A DNA stretch of 46,876 nt from Thermodesulfovibrionia bacterium. GTDB taxonomy: Bacteria; Nitrospirota; Thermodesulfovibrionia; JACRGW01. The stretch's first letter is position 1. Each line of letters opens with the position of its first letter. Of the stretch, positions 28,018-37,471 are shown one piece after another. A program made the translations under genes and the position numbers. The notes under the pieces are model-generated. The model saw nothing but the letters and a program-made list of their open reading frames with translations, was not told the DNA's origin and ran no database searches. The stretch is from positions 1-46,876 of the forward strand of contig CAKKSD010000043.1 in the NCBI GenBank assembly GCA_919902995.1, given 5' to 3'.

Positions 28018-29259
28018 CTATTCATAGCGTAACGCCTCTGATGGCGTTATATTTGCTGCCATCTTTGCCGGCCAGTAGGAAAAAATAATTCCCAATACAA
28101 GTGAAACGGTAAGAGGTATTAAGATACTCCTGAACCCGAGTCGGATTGGAACAGGAGATGCATTCTTTCCTAAAACCAATAATAGGTGGGTTCCTATTGT
28201 CCCGATCACTGCGGCTACGCCTGTTACTATGCTCGACTCGATAACAAATAAGATAGCAATATCCCATTGGGTTGCTCCGAGGGCTCGACGGAGCCCGATT
28301 TCTGTCACACGATCTCTCACATTCGCTACCATCAGACTCATCAGTGTCGTTCCCCCTAATACGAGACCGAGCATTGCGATGCTTCCGATAGTAATTCCGA
28401 TTGTATCCTGAAGTTTCTTGATACCACGAATAAGAGATTCAGGCGTTACCCAGGCTATATGTTCTGCACGGTTTTGAGTCTGGTATATCAATTGTTGAGC
28501 CTTTGAGAAGGTAATGTTAAAATTCTGGGAAGCCGGGACACTTATAAATATGGCATCGATGAAATAACCTGGCTTGTAGAAACTGGTCATCCAAAGAGGG
28601 GTAATCGTTTTAGGCACGAAGATCACTCTTTCACCGAGTATGAGACCTGAACCCCCTGATTCAGTATCAAGGGCACCTCCTCCTGCGTCAACAATTCCGA
28701 CAATTTTAAATGGTGAGTTCCGAAGCATAACGATATTACCTACCTTCCAATTCCAGAGCTTACTAAGGGATTTACTTACTACGGCATTCCTTTCGCGATT
28801 CTCTATATCCCTTTGATCGAGAAAACGTCCATCCTGCAAATGCCATTGCCTTATTTTTACCAATGAGCTATCCGTTGCTACAACTGTCAACGTATCATTT
28901 GTTCCGAGCGTGGGGGCTTCATAACGGCGTATTGTGGAAATACTACAATTGGGTAGATTGGAGACAAGAACAGAGGCATGTCTTTCCTCAAGTCCTGTGT
29001 ACAGATCTTGATTCTGTCTCTTCTGCTGCAGAATAGCTATAACATTTACACCCAGTTCCTGAACGATCTGACGGGATTTCTCCTTTAGTCCACCAAGCAC
29101 AGCAACAAGTATTGTGAGGGAAGAGACCCCTATCGCAATAGCCAAGAGTGCCAAACCGATCCTACCCGGTTGTGTACGGATTCCATCCCATATATCTCTA
29201 ATTGTGAGCCCCCACTCTCTTTTCATAGAAATCAACCTTCTATAATTCCGTCTCGGCAA
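28018..29259 (-). CDS. MacB-type ABC transporter permease (FtsX-like)
   Basis: N-terminal TM + periplasmic domain, C-terminal VRDRVTEIGLRRALGATQWDIAILFVIESSIVTGVAAVIG. Confidence 0.88.
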   Translation of the reverse strand: MPRRNYRRLISMKREWGLTIRDIWDGIRTQPGRIGLALLAIAIGVSSLTILVAVLGGLKEKSRQIVQELGVNVIAILQQKRQNQDLYTGLEERHASVLVSNLPNCSISTIRRYEAPTLGTNDTLTVVATDSSLVKIRQWHLQDGRFLDQRDIENRERNAVVSKSLSKLWNWKVGNIVMLRNSPFKIVGIVDAGGGALDTESGGSGLILGERVIFVPKTITPLWMTSFYKPGYFIDAIFISVPASQNFNITFSKAQQLIYQTQNRAEHIAWVTPESLIRGIKKLQDTIGITIGSIAMLGLVLGGTTLMSLMVANVRDRVTEIGLRRALGATQWDIAILFVIESSIVTGVAAVIGTIGTHLLLVLGKNASPVPIRLGFRSILIPLTVSLVLGIIFSYWPAKMAANITPSEALRYE

Positions 29260-29912
29260 AGGAGATGACGGGTGCAGAAATTAAGCAGGGCTTCGTTGTG
29301 AGTAACCAGTAAAACCGTTATGCCCTGATGGTTCAGTCTCTGGAAGTACTCCATAACGGTCTTGGCAGAGGCTTTATCAAGGTTCCCTGTTGGTTCATCT
29401 GCAACCAGAAGTCTCGGCTCAAGGGCAATTGCACGGGCAATAGCAGTCCTCTGCATTTCTCCTCCTGAGAGGAGCCGGGCAGGCCTGTTTGCTATCCCAA
29501 TCATATCCACTGTTTCGAGGGCATTAACTGTCCTTTTTTCTGCATCAGCACGTTCATGTTCGAGATAGCGGAATCTGAAAAGGACATTTTCGAAAACAGA
29601 CCGATAGGGCAGAAGGCAGTATTTTTGAAATACCATCCCAACCTTTTTCTTCCTGAGATGACATAATTCAGACTCATTAAGTCGTGATGTGTCCTCACCA
29701 TCAAAGATTACCTTTCCAGAGCTCGGATAATCAAGGAGGGAAGCAAGATGAAGGCAGGTGGACTTCCCTGAACCAGAGGGTCCTGTAATGGCTATGAATT
29801 CACCCTCCAATACAGAGAATTCCACTTTGCGCAAAACCTCAACACTCCCATGATGAGCGGGAAAGCTTTTTTTAACACCCTCCATTTGTAATACTGCCTT
29901 TGAGGTGTTCAT
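29232..29912 (-). CDS. ABC transporter ATP-binding protein (MacB/LolD-like)
   Basis: Walker A GPSGSGKST, signature LLSGGEMQRTAIARAIA, Walker B LLVADEPTGNLD. Confidence 0.92.
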   Translation of the reverse strand: MNTSKAVLQMEGVKKSFPAHHGSVEVLRKVEFSVLEGEFIAITGPSGSGKSTCLHLASLLDYPSSGKVIFDGEDTSRLNESELCHLRKKKVGMVFQKYCLLPYRSVFENVLFRFRYLEHERADAEKRTVNALETVDMIGIANRPARLLSGGEMQRTAIARAIALEPRLLVADEPTGNLDKASAKTVMEYFQRLNHQGITVLLVTHNEALLNFCTRHLLCRDGIIEG

Positions 29913-31216
29913 TCAACAAAGACCGCATCACCAGGTTTTACCCCTTCAATCACTTCATAGCTCATATCGTTTGCCATACCCAATTTGAGTTCTCTCTTTT
30001 TTTGAGATAGTCGGGTAATCACTTTTGCATAGGGTTTGCCTTCCTCCCACCGCACCGCAGTTCTCGGAATCAGAATAGCCTCAGGATTGTTATAGGAAAG
30101 TATGTAAGCGGTGACAGACATACCGGGCTTCAATCGTGAATCGAAATCTTTAAGCCCGATAACTACACGAAAAAATTTCTGCCATTGGGGTTGTTCAGGC
30201 ATATTTTGAGCCATGGAGCCGACCGTTTCCACTATCCCCTGGAGTCTCAGATCAGGATAAGCTAAAGGTTTAATAAAGGCAGTCTTCCCTTTCTGAACCC
30301 TCGACAATTCATTTTCAGGGATATTGCAATGAACAATCAGGTCATTCATATCCGGCAGCATCATAAACGGCTGATTTGGGTAGATTGTATCGCCCACACG
30401 GACCATCCGAAATTCTGTCCCGATGGGCAAGGGATTGTAAACGACTATACCATCCGATGGAGCAAGGACGATAGAGTTTTGTAACTGTTCCCTTGCGAGT
30501 TTCATTTCTTGTTCAGCGGATGCGAGCTTTACAAGCGCCCTCTTAAGCTCTGATGGGTGAAGAAACTCTTTCGTCAACTTCATCTGGAGTTCAAGTGTGT
30601 TGAGTTGAGTTTTGATTTTGGCAATCTTCAATTTCTGTTGCTCTATCTCCTGTTGAGAGACCAGGTCTTCTTTTGCGAACTCGATAATCGCATCAAGGTA
30701 TTGTTGTTCTGAGTTGAGGGTTGCTTGGATTTCGAGGAGCTTGATTTCAAGGTCTCTTAGTTCAAGGGGTAATTTAGCGTTTTTGAGGCTGTTTAGTTCT
30801 GACCCGGCAAGCGCATAATCCCTTTCTAACTTTAGGACATCCCGCTCAAGGGCCGAGGAATCGAAACGTACCAATATATCTCCCTTTGAGACCCTTTCTC
30901 CTTCAGGGGCGAGCTCAACCACTGTTGCATTACTGCGGAATTTGGACATGATTGTGATAACCTTTCTCGCTTCGAGCTTCCCTTCATAAATAGACCATAC
31001 CGTCAATGGCTCTTTAGTGACCTTCGCTGTTTTCCCCTGATTGGTTGATGGGCTCAGGAAAGCCAGGAAAAGGATATAGGAAGCAAAGGGGATACCTATG
31101 AAGATAGGGATGACAAACCGTTTTTTCCTACGAAAATCTTCCCATCCTCTCTTTAGTAAAGGGAGATAGATGGGGATTATTTTCATTATCCTTTGTATTG
31201 CCTTGCTGTATAACAT
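29909..31216 (-). CDS. HlyD/MacA-type periplasmic adaptor (membrane fusion protein)
   Basis: N-terminal TM, coiled-coil hairpin, lipoyl-like segments, C-terminal RTAVRWEEGKPYAKVI..VIEGVKPGDAVFVE. Confidence 0.86.
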   Translation of the reverse strand: MLYSKAIQRIMKIIPIYLPLLKRGWEDFRRKKRFVIPIFIGIPFASYILFLAFLSPSTNQGKTAKVTKEPLTVWSIYEGKLEARKVITIMSKFRSNATVVELAPEGERVSKGDILVRFDSSALERDVLKLERDYALAGSELNSLKNAKLPLELRDLEIKLLEIQATLNSEQQYLDAIIEFAKEDLVSQQEIEQQKLKIAKIKTQLNTLELQMKLTKEFLHPSELKRALVKLASAEQEMKLAREQLQNSIVLAPSDGIVVYNPLPIGTEFRMVRVGDTIYPNQPFMMLPDMNDLIVHCNIPENELSRVQKGKTAFIKPLAYPDLRLQGIVETVGSMAQNMPEQPQWQKFFRVVIGLKDFDSRLKPGMSVTAYILSYNNPEAILIPRTAVRWEEGKPYAKVITRLSQKKRELKLGMANDMSYEVIEGVKPGDAVFVE

Positions 31217-31223
31217 GGGTGTT

Positions 31224-32651
31224 TCATTTGTCTCTTAAAAATGATTTAGGTTTCAACTCCTCAGGGGTCTCGATTACAGTACCCATGGTTTGGAATAGAC
31301 GATAACCCGAAATGGTTTCTTCTGCTCTCGCAGAAAGCAATTGATTCTCAGCCTGTAAATATGCCTCTTCGGCGTCGGTAACGGAGAAATTATCTCCTCT
31401 GCCAAGCTCAAAGAGGCGCCTCGCAAGCTTGGAGCGACCCTCTGCAAGCTTAAAGTTCTTTTCTGCAATCTTCAGTTCTTCCCGGGCTCGCCTGTAGGCC
31501 TGCAGTTGCTGAGGTACCTGCCTGGTTATCGAAAGTTTCACGATATTAATCGTTTCGGACGAGGAAGTCTGACTGATAAGCGTCTGTCCCAGAGCAACGC
31601 GTTCTCTTGTAAGATTAAAATCCGTATCGACCGATAGACCGACGAACCAGATGTTTTCATTAATGCCTCTGGATTCGGATATGCCTGGCCCTTGCCCGAA
31701 CCATTCCTGGCGTGCTACTAATCTTACATCAGGAAACAACTTCCTTTTTGCAATACGAACCGCCCTTGTGGTATCTTCGTAATCCTGCAATACCTGTGCA
31801 TAATCGAGACGATTTTTTAAGGCTATTTCTATAGCCTCCTCAGGTTCAGGCATTTTGAATTCTAACTTAGGACTGGGGCTTAAATCAAAAACAGTATCAG
31901 GGGAAAAACCGAGGAGTTCAGCAAAGTCCCTCTGAGTCGAGGTGAGTCGTTCTTGACTAACCTCAAGACGAGAGAGTGCCTGGCCACGCAGAAGCTCCAC
32001 GCGTAAGGTATCAATGCGAGTTGTTCGTCCAAGTACTTCCTTTGCTTTCGTTACCCTGTATAGGCCGTCCATCCTTTTGTAGGATTCCTGATCTGATCGA
32101 ACCTGATTTTTTAGTCTGAGAATGTTTTCGTATGTCCGTACAACCTCAATGATAAGATCGGCTTTTTGAATTTCTAATTTTCTGCTGGCACTCCTTAATG
32201 TATTGTTTGCTTGAATGATTGTCTCGCGATGGATCAGTGTGCCAAAATTTCTGAAGATGGGCTGTTGAATTTCGAGCTGAATACTATCACGGTATAAATT
32301 ATCACCTCCCTCAAACTTGCTGGTAGATCTCATACCCCTCGCAATTATCTCAGTGCCCCAATCAAATTTCTTTGATGTTCGTAGGCCATAATTCCACGAC
32401 TTCTGTCCATCAGAAAAACCTACACTCCCTTCAGGACGAACACTTACCTGAAATTCAGCCTTTGCACCGGTTACACCTAAAGAACCAGAATCTATGGCCA
32501 AGGCAGAACGACGCAATTCCTTATTCTGAGTAAGTGCGTAATTGATCGCCTGAGGGAGGTTGATAGACTCTTGGGCAAAAGTCCGGAGTGATCCAATAAA
32601 AAAGATAACAGTAATTAAGGCAAAGGTGGTTTGTTGCCTATTTATAAACAT
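31224..32651 (-). CDS. TolC-family outer membrane efflux protein
   Basis: Signal peptide and repeated TolC-like helical pattern (LPQAINYALTQNKELRRSALAI..ALKNRLDYAQVLQDYEDTTRAVRIAKRKLFPDVRLVA). Confidence 0.85.
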   Translation of the reverse strand: MFINRQQTTFALITVIFFIGSLRTFAQESINLPQAINYALTQNKELRRSALAIDSGSLGVTGAKAEFQVSVRPEGSVGFSDGQKSWNYGLRTSKKFDWGTEIIARGMRSTSKFEGGDNLYRDSIQLEIQQPIFRNFGTLIHRETIIQANNTLRSASRKLEIQKADLIIEVVRTYENILRLKNQVRSDQESYKRMDGLYRVTKAKEVLGRTTRIDTLRVELLRGQALSRLEVSQERLTSTQRDFAELLGFSPDTVFDLSPSPKLEFKMPEPEEAIEIALKNRLDYAQVLQDYEDTTRAVRIAKRKLFPDVRLVARQEWFGQGPGISESRGINENIWFVGLSVDTDFNLTRERVALGQTLISQTSSSETINIVKLSITRQVPQQLQAYRRAREELKIAEKNFKLAEGRSKLARRLFELGRGDNFSVTDAEEAYLQAENQLLSARAEETISGYRLFQTMGTVIETPEELKPKSFLRDK

Positions 32652-32898
32652 CTCCTCTTGGCCCTATGGCCTCGATAAGAATGATCTTTTCTACAACATT
32701 GACTCTGTAAACAATTCTTAACTCACCTACCGCATACCGATACTTCCCTTCCAGTCTACCTCTAAGCTTTTTAATATGAGGCCCTTCGAGTGGCGCTTTA
32801 CTTATTTCCTCAATGGCTTTGTTTATCCTTTTTAGAGTTTTGTTATCAAGACTTTCATAATATTTGACCGCCTTCTTATGAAAGGAGACTTTATACAT
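32638..32898 (-). CDS. RelE/ParE-type toxin
   Basis: MYKVSFHKKAVKYYESLDNKTLKRINKAIEEI..HIKKLRGRLEGKYRYAVGELRIVYRV. Confidence 0.88.
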   Translation of the reverse strand: MYKVSFHKKAVKYYESLDNKTLKRINKAIEEISKAPLEGPHIKKLRGRLEGKYRYAVGELRIVYRVNVVEKIILIEAIGPRGDVYK

Positions 32899-33157
32899 TT
32901 CTTTTCACTTTTTCCCATGGTATAAACTCATCAAGCTTCCCTTTTTTAATAGCCCTCTCCGCTTCAGCTATCTGTGCCATAAGCTCATGACTTGATAGTA
33001 TTTCAAGAGTCGCCTCCATCTCTTCTTTCTCTTTAAGATAGTCAATAAAGTCAATAGCAACCCGTACCTTTTCCTCTGATAGGTCCTCTATAGCCTTTTT
33101 AGCCTGTCTTTTTAATGTTGCGCTTTGCATTTTTACCTCCTTTAATATCATGCACAT
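32891..33157 (-). CDS. Cognate antitoxin of the RelE-type toxin
   Basis: Small protein overlapping the relE start; helical KAIEDLSEEKVRVAIDFIDYLKEKEE pattern. Start probably MQSATLKRQ. Confidence 0.7.
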   Translation of the reverse strand: MCMILKEVKMQSATLKRQAKKAIEDLSEEKVRVAIDFIDYLKEKEEMEATLEILSSHELMAQIAEAERAIKKGKLDEFIPWEKVKRNV

Positions 33158-33212
33158 CGGCCTTCAATATTATAACATATGGGGAGGGTATTGAGGTGAG
33201 GGGGGCTCTTTA

Positions 33213-33410
33213 TTAACATTTTCGGTCCTCAGCCTTTGCACCGGTTACACTTAAAGAACCAAAGTCTATGGAAAGGGCGGCACGTTTCAATTCCTTATTC
33301 TGCGTGAGGGAGTAGTTTATTGCCTGAGGAAGATCGATCTGCTCCTGGGCAAGAACTGTAATGGGTGCCAGGAAAAAAATCAGTGCAATTACTATCGTAA
33401 TCGGTCTCAT
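33213..33410 (-). pseudogene. Truncated duplicate of the TolC-family gene 5' end
   Basis: AQEQIDLPQAINYSLTQNKELKRAALSIDFGSLSVTGAKAE matches residues of the 31224..32651 protein (AQESINLPQAINYALTQNKELRRSALAIDSGSLGVTGAKAE), then ends in DRKC*. Confidence 0.8.
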
Positions 33411-34324
33411 CAGTACTTACATCTGCATACTTTCCAGTTAGATACTCCACATGCGGCCCGACTGTTATAGGTTGTGATATCGGTGCCGGGCGGACAAGAA
33501 CAACTTTCAGGTGTGCAATTCAATTCAACTACGCCGCGCACTCCTGATTTAGTAAAACTATAACAGAGATCTGAATAACGGGGACAGCTACTTCCACTGT
33601 CTTTTTCCTCTTCACCCAAACCACCAGCCGCAGCAGCAATCGCTGCAACGGCAGCAACACCACCAAGAAGAAGAAGGGGAGATAGGTCTGTTTTAGGAGC
33701 TGGTGCCTTCTCGTCTGGAGCGCGTTTGGCTGGAGTGGGTGAAGGTGTTTCAGAAGGAGCCGGTGCAGACAATCTTGCCTGCTCCTCTAAATATCTAACC
33801 TGATCCGCTGAAAATTGCAGTGGAGGTGGTGGGTTATCAAGCCAAGACCTTATCTCCGTCGGCTCGAATGGACCGTAGCCTCCATTCCCGCTCACAAGGT
33901 TACTCCCCTTGAGCTCGGGCTTATTATTGCAGAAGGCCTGCACCTGAGCAGCTCCACGGGCACCCGGGAAGAATATGCGTACTTTTCTCCCCTCTTGAGC
34001 AGTACGGCGAATGACATCTCCATAAAAGGGGTTCACAACCCGGAAGTCGAACCCGCCGCATGCCGGAGAATTTGAATCCATCGCTCTTCCCGTTTCATCA
34101 TATAGCGTTGCCTTATAGTTGATCATTGTTCCCGGATCCACATTGAAATCAGAAACCCCAAATGGGTCATGGTTGATTACGATTCTTGCAGGAATCTGAA
34201 TATTTGCTGCAAGGATCTCCGCTGGGAATCCAATAAATACCATCCCAATAGTCAATACTATGCATAAAAACCGACTGATGTGACACCATAAACCCTGCGA
34301 TTTTAAGAAAATGTTCATAGCCAT
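33410..34324 (-). CDS. Exported hypothetical protein with Pro-rich linker, TM-like segment and Cys-rich C-terminus
   Basis: Signal peptide; APSETPSPTPAKRAPDEKAPAPK linker; LLLLGGVAAVAAIAAAAGG; eight-plus Cys at the C-terminus. Confidence 0.6.
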   Translation of the reverse strand: MAMNIFLKSQGLWCHISRFLCIVLTIGMVFIGFPAEILAANIQIPARIVINHDPFGVSDFNVDPGTMINYKATLYDETGRAMDSNSPACGGFDFRVVNPFYGDVIRRTAQEGRKVRIFFPGARGAAQVQAFCNNKPELKGSNLVSGNGGYGPFEPTEIRSWLDNPPPPLQFSADQVRYLEEQARLSAPAPSETPSPTPAKRAPDEKAPAPKTDLSPLLLLGGVAAVAAIAAAAGGLGEEEKDSGSSCPRYSDLCYSFTKSGVRGVVELNCTPESCSCPPGTDITTYNSRAACGVSNWKVCRCKY

Positions 34325-34395
34325 CCTCCTTTTCTTAATTAATCCTTCGCTTGCCTTGAAGCAAGTTTATTAGCAATTCCCTCAAACTTACTCTT

Positions 34396-35421
34396 TCATC
34401 GAGAAATGGTTTCTGTATAATTAGGTTTATCTTGCCTCTGCATCGTGAAAGTTCCCGAACTTGCCGTCACAGACCCCTTGTGAGTAATCCCCTTGATAAC
34501 ATATTGCAGGGTGGGTTTAGTGTAAGTCCAGTTACCGCCGTCCGACCAGGTGCCGTAGTATGAGCAGGAGGTCATGTTCCTGACGAGCGTTCCGCTGGGA
34601 TCGAAGTTTATTGTACCAGTACAATAATCTGAGCTTCTGTGGACAAGGCTCCACTGCCCGGTAATGGACACTTCTTCGTTATCGCCACCGCCTCCGCCTC
34701 CACTGACAGCCGCTACGAGGCCGCCAGCCGCTAAAACTCCTCCTATTATCAGCCATGGAGGGCCTTTTTCCAGCTTCTCTTGCTTTAATTGTTGTCTTTC
34801 TTCCTCTAACTTTATTTTCTGTTCCTTTTCTCTTGCAATCCTTTCCTGTTCCATTTTCATTTCTTTTTCCTTCAATGAAGGAAGCTTATTAGCAAATGAA
34901 TTGATGATAGGAGGTAGATCATCCAATCCACCTTCTAATTTCTCCTGAAACTCCCATTCAAGTTCACCTGTCGCCACATTTACCAGGCGAAGTGAAATAT
35001 TAACCATGTTGCCAGATTTACCAATTGTTCCCCCTACAACCTTTTCAACACCTAGCAACTTTCCCATTTCAACAAGACATCCAGTTTTCTCACACTGTTC
35101 GCTCTTTTGAAATTGCTGTTTAGAAAAAGTTGCCTTCATGTAATCCTCTCTCACTACCTGAAAATGTTCGGTCTTTACCAAAGAGTTACGAAGACTTGCA
35201 GTTAGATGAGCAATTTCCCCACGTGAGAGAGCATTAGATGTCAGATTTGCTACCGCTATAGTAACTCTCTTCTCTATAGAAATTGGCGGAGAACCAAGTC
35301 CTGATGGCGGTTTTGTTAGCTCGAGTATTAAAGCAAAAAGAAAACAATAAAAGGTAATCGTCTTTCTGAGGAATGGGCCCAAACCCTGTGGTTTTCTAAA
35401 TAATTTCTTAATGTCCTTCAT
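34396..35421 (-). CDS. CsgG/LpoB-like exported protein with TM and C-terminal lipocalin-like region
   Basis: TVAVANLTSNALSRGEIAHLTASLRNSLVKTEHFQVVRE..LLGVEKVVGGTIGKSGNMVNISLRLVNVATGELEWEFQE is CsgG-like. Confidence 0.65.
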   Translation of the reverse strand: MKDIKKLFRKPQGLGPFLRKTITFYCFLFALILELTKPPSGLGSPPISIEKRVTIAVANLTSNALSRGEIAHLTASLRNSLVKTEHFQVVREDYMKATFSKQQFQKSEQCEKTGCLVEMGKLLGVEKVVGGTIGKSGNMVNISLRLVNVATGELEWEFQEKLEGGLDDLPPIINSFANKLPSLKEKEMKMEQERIAREKEQKIKLEEERQQLKQEKLEKGPPWLIIGGVLAAGGLVAAVSGGGGGGDNEEVSITGQWSLVHRSSDYCTGTINFDPSGTLVRNMTSCSYYGTWSDGGNWTYTKPTLQYVIKGITHKGSVTASSGTFTMQRQDKPNYTETISR

Positions 35422-35465
35422 TTCCGCTCCCTCCTATCTACTTTATCAATCCACTATTTATCATC

Positions 35466-37137
35466 TTATTTTATTGTTATTGCATATTTAGAAACAAGAT
35501 TTTTAGCAAATGAATTTATGATAGGAGATAGATCATTCAATTTGCCCTTGATCTTCTCCTGAAACTCCCATTCAAGTTCACCTGTCGCCACATTTACCAG
35601 GCGAAGTGAAATATTAACCATGTTGCCAGATTTACCAATTGTTCCCCCTACAACCTTTTCAACACCTAGCAACTTTCCCATTTCAACAAGACATCCGGTT
35701 TTCTCACACTGTTCGCTCTTTTGAAAATTCTTTTTAGAAAAAGTTGCCTTCATATATTCCTCACTCACCACTCGAAAATGCCCTGTTTTTACTAATGCGT
35801 CACGAAGATTCGCCGTTATTGGTGTAATTTCATCATGAGTAAAAGCACTGGCTGTTAGATTTGCTACGACAATTGTTATACGCTCACTTTTGGAAATTGC
35901 CCTTCTCTTTGCAATAATTGGTGCAATATGCAAGTCTGATTCCATGCTAAGCTCTGCAGATTCAATCTTAACCGTTAAATCTTTCACAAACCCTTCTCTT
36001 AATAATTTTATCTTGGCGGTTGTGCCAGGAATTAATACAGCTATCTTTTTAGAAAACTCTACGGTTCCTTTAATGTCCATGTCGTTCAATTTAATAATTA
36101 CATCTCCCTTTAAAATACCTGCCTTTTCAGCAGAATCTCCTGAAAATGTGTCTACAACCTCTACGCCGATAATTTCTCCTCTGGTATAATCTCTTATATT
36201 CACTCCAATCATTCCTCTTCCGCCCCTATACTGCCATGCCTTTTCTTTGTCTCCCATTACATAGTAAATAAGTGAGAGGAGATGACTTATGTCGTAATCC
36301 AAAACCTCCTTTGACTTCTTTATAAGGTTTATAGCAGTTTCGCTGTCTCCAAGCCCGAGATAAGAAAATGCCTTACCCTCAAATGCGTCCTGCATTAAAG
36401 ATTTGTTGTTTTGCTTGCTATTTTCAAAGAAACTGTTAAAATCTTTTAATGCCTCTTCAAAATTTCCTCTTCTAAAGTAAGACCAACCTCTGCCGAAAAG
36501 GTAAACCTCATGCCTTGGATCCAATTCCAATAACTTGTTTAAATCTAATATAGCCCCATCGTAATATCCTTTCCTGTAATAGGCATTACTCCTACCCTCA
36601 AGGGCATCTTTCAAGGCAAATCTGTTGTCAGGCTTAATATATTTCAGTGCCTCAGTAAAATCCTTTATCGCCTTTGCATAATCTCCTTTTCTAAAGTAAG
36701 ACCACCCCCTGCCACGAAGGGATACCTCATCTTCACGAAGGGATACCTCATCGTTTGGATCAAGACTCAATGCGCCATTAAAGTTCCTTACTGCATCATC
36801 ATAATTTCCCTGCAAGTAATAAGACCACCCTAAATACTCATAACTCGATTGAAACTGAGGCCCTTCAGGTCTAAGTTCAATTACTTTTTGAAATGCAGGT
36901 ATCGCCTCATTAATAATTACCTTTATAATAATAAGCTACTCCGAGCAAGTACCATCCAGGGGCATATGATTTGTCTGTTGCAATTGCCTTTTTTGCATTT
37001 GAAATTCCCGCATCGTATCTTTCCTTTTCTATGAAATTCTTTGCTATTATTGCATGGTCTGATGCCGTTATACACCCTGTCTCAAAAATAGAAAATATTA
37101 TCAATAGAAAAAGAATAAAAAACTTCAATTTCCTCAT
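35466..37137 (-). pseudogene. TPR-PDZ-CsgG-like lipoprotein, split by a 1-nt frameshift near 36911
   Basis: The upstream piece (MRKLKFFILFLLIIFSIFETGC..WYLLGVAYYYKGNY*) and the downstream frame (NEAIPAFQKVIELRPEGPQFQSSYEYLGWSYYLQGNYDDAVRNF..) join into continuous TPRs if one nucleotide is removed. Confidence 0.75.
36713..36754. repeat. 21-bp in-frame tandem duplication (CACGAAGGGATACCTCATCTT x2)
   Basis: Encodes DEVSLREDEVSLRG; second unit differs by one base. Confidence 0.8.
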
Positions 37138-37179
37138 ATACTTAACTCCAATTTGTTCATTCTTTCTTTTCTTCTGTCC

Positions 37180-37223
37180 AATAATAAAAGGCATCCTGAA
37201 ATATCAGGATGCCTTTTATTATT
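37180..37223. terminator. Perfect 20-bp hairpin, bidirectional terminator-like
   Basis: AATAATAAAAGGCATCCTGA-AATA-TCAGGATGCCTTTTATTATT; A- and T-rich outer arms. Confidence 0.8.
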
Positions 37224-37250
37224 TACGAAAAATTCTTGTAAGAGATTAAA

Positions 37251-37280
37251 AGTGAGTGAGTGAGTGAGTGAGTGAGTGAG
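37251..37280. repeat. Tetranucleotide microsatellite (AGTG)n, about 7.5 copies
   Basis: agtgagtgagtgagtgagtgagtgagtgag read directly. Confidence 0.9.
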
Positions 37281-37471
37281 GGGAAATTCTGGGCCAATAC
37301 CCTTGCAAGTTTCTTGGTTTCAACCAAGCTGATTGAACTATGGACAGGGAGTTATTTACCCCATTTCTCCTCCAAAATGATATATTTATATCATACTTTA
37401 ATCACAATGTCAAGAATTTTCTCTTTCCGTGTAGGACATCAGCTACACCATAGCGACAAACCACTTTGGAA

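Noticed and set aside
36910-37194. Stand-alone 94-aa TPR protein starting at 37194
   Set aside because: The start overlaps a perfect terminator hairpin. The real start is the lipoprotein Met at 37137, and the end is a frameshift into the downstream TPR gene.
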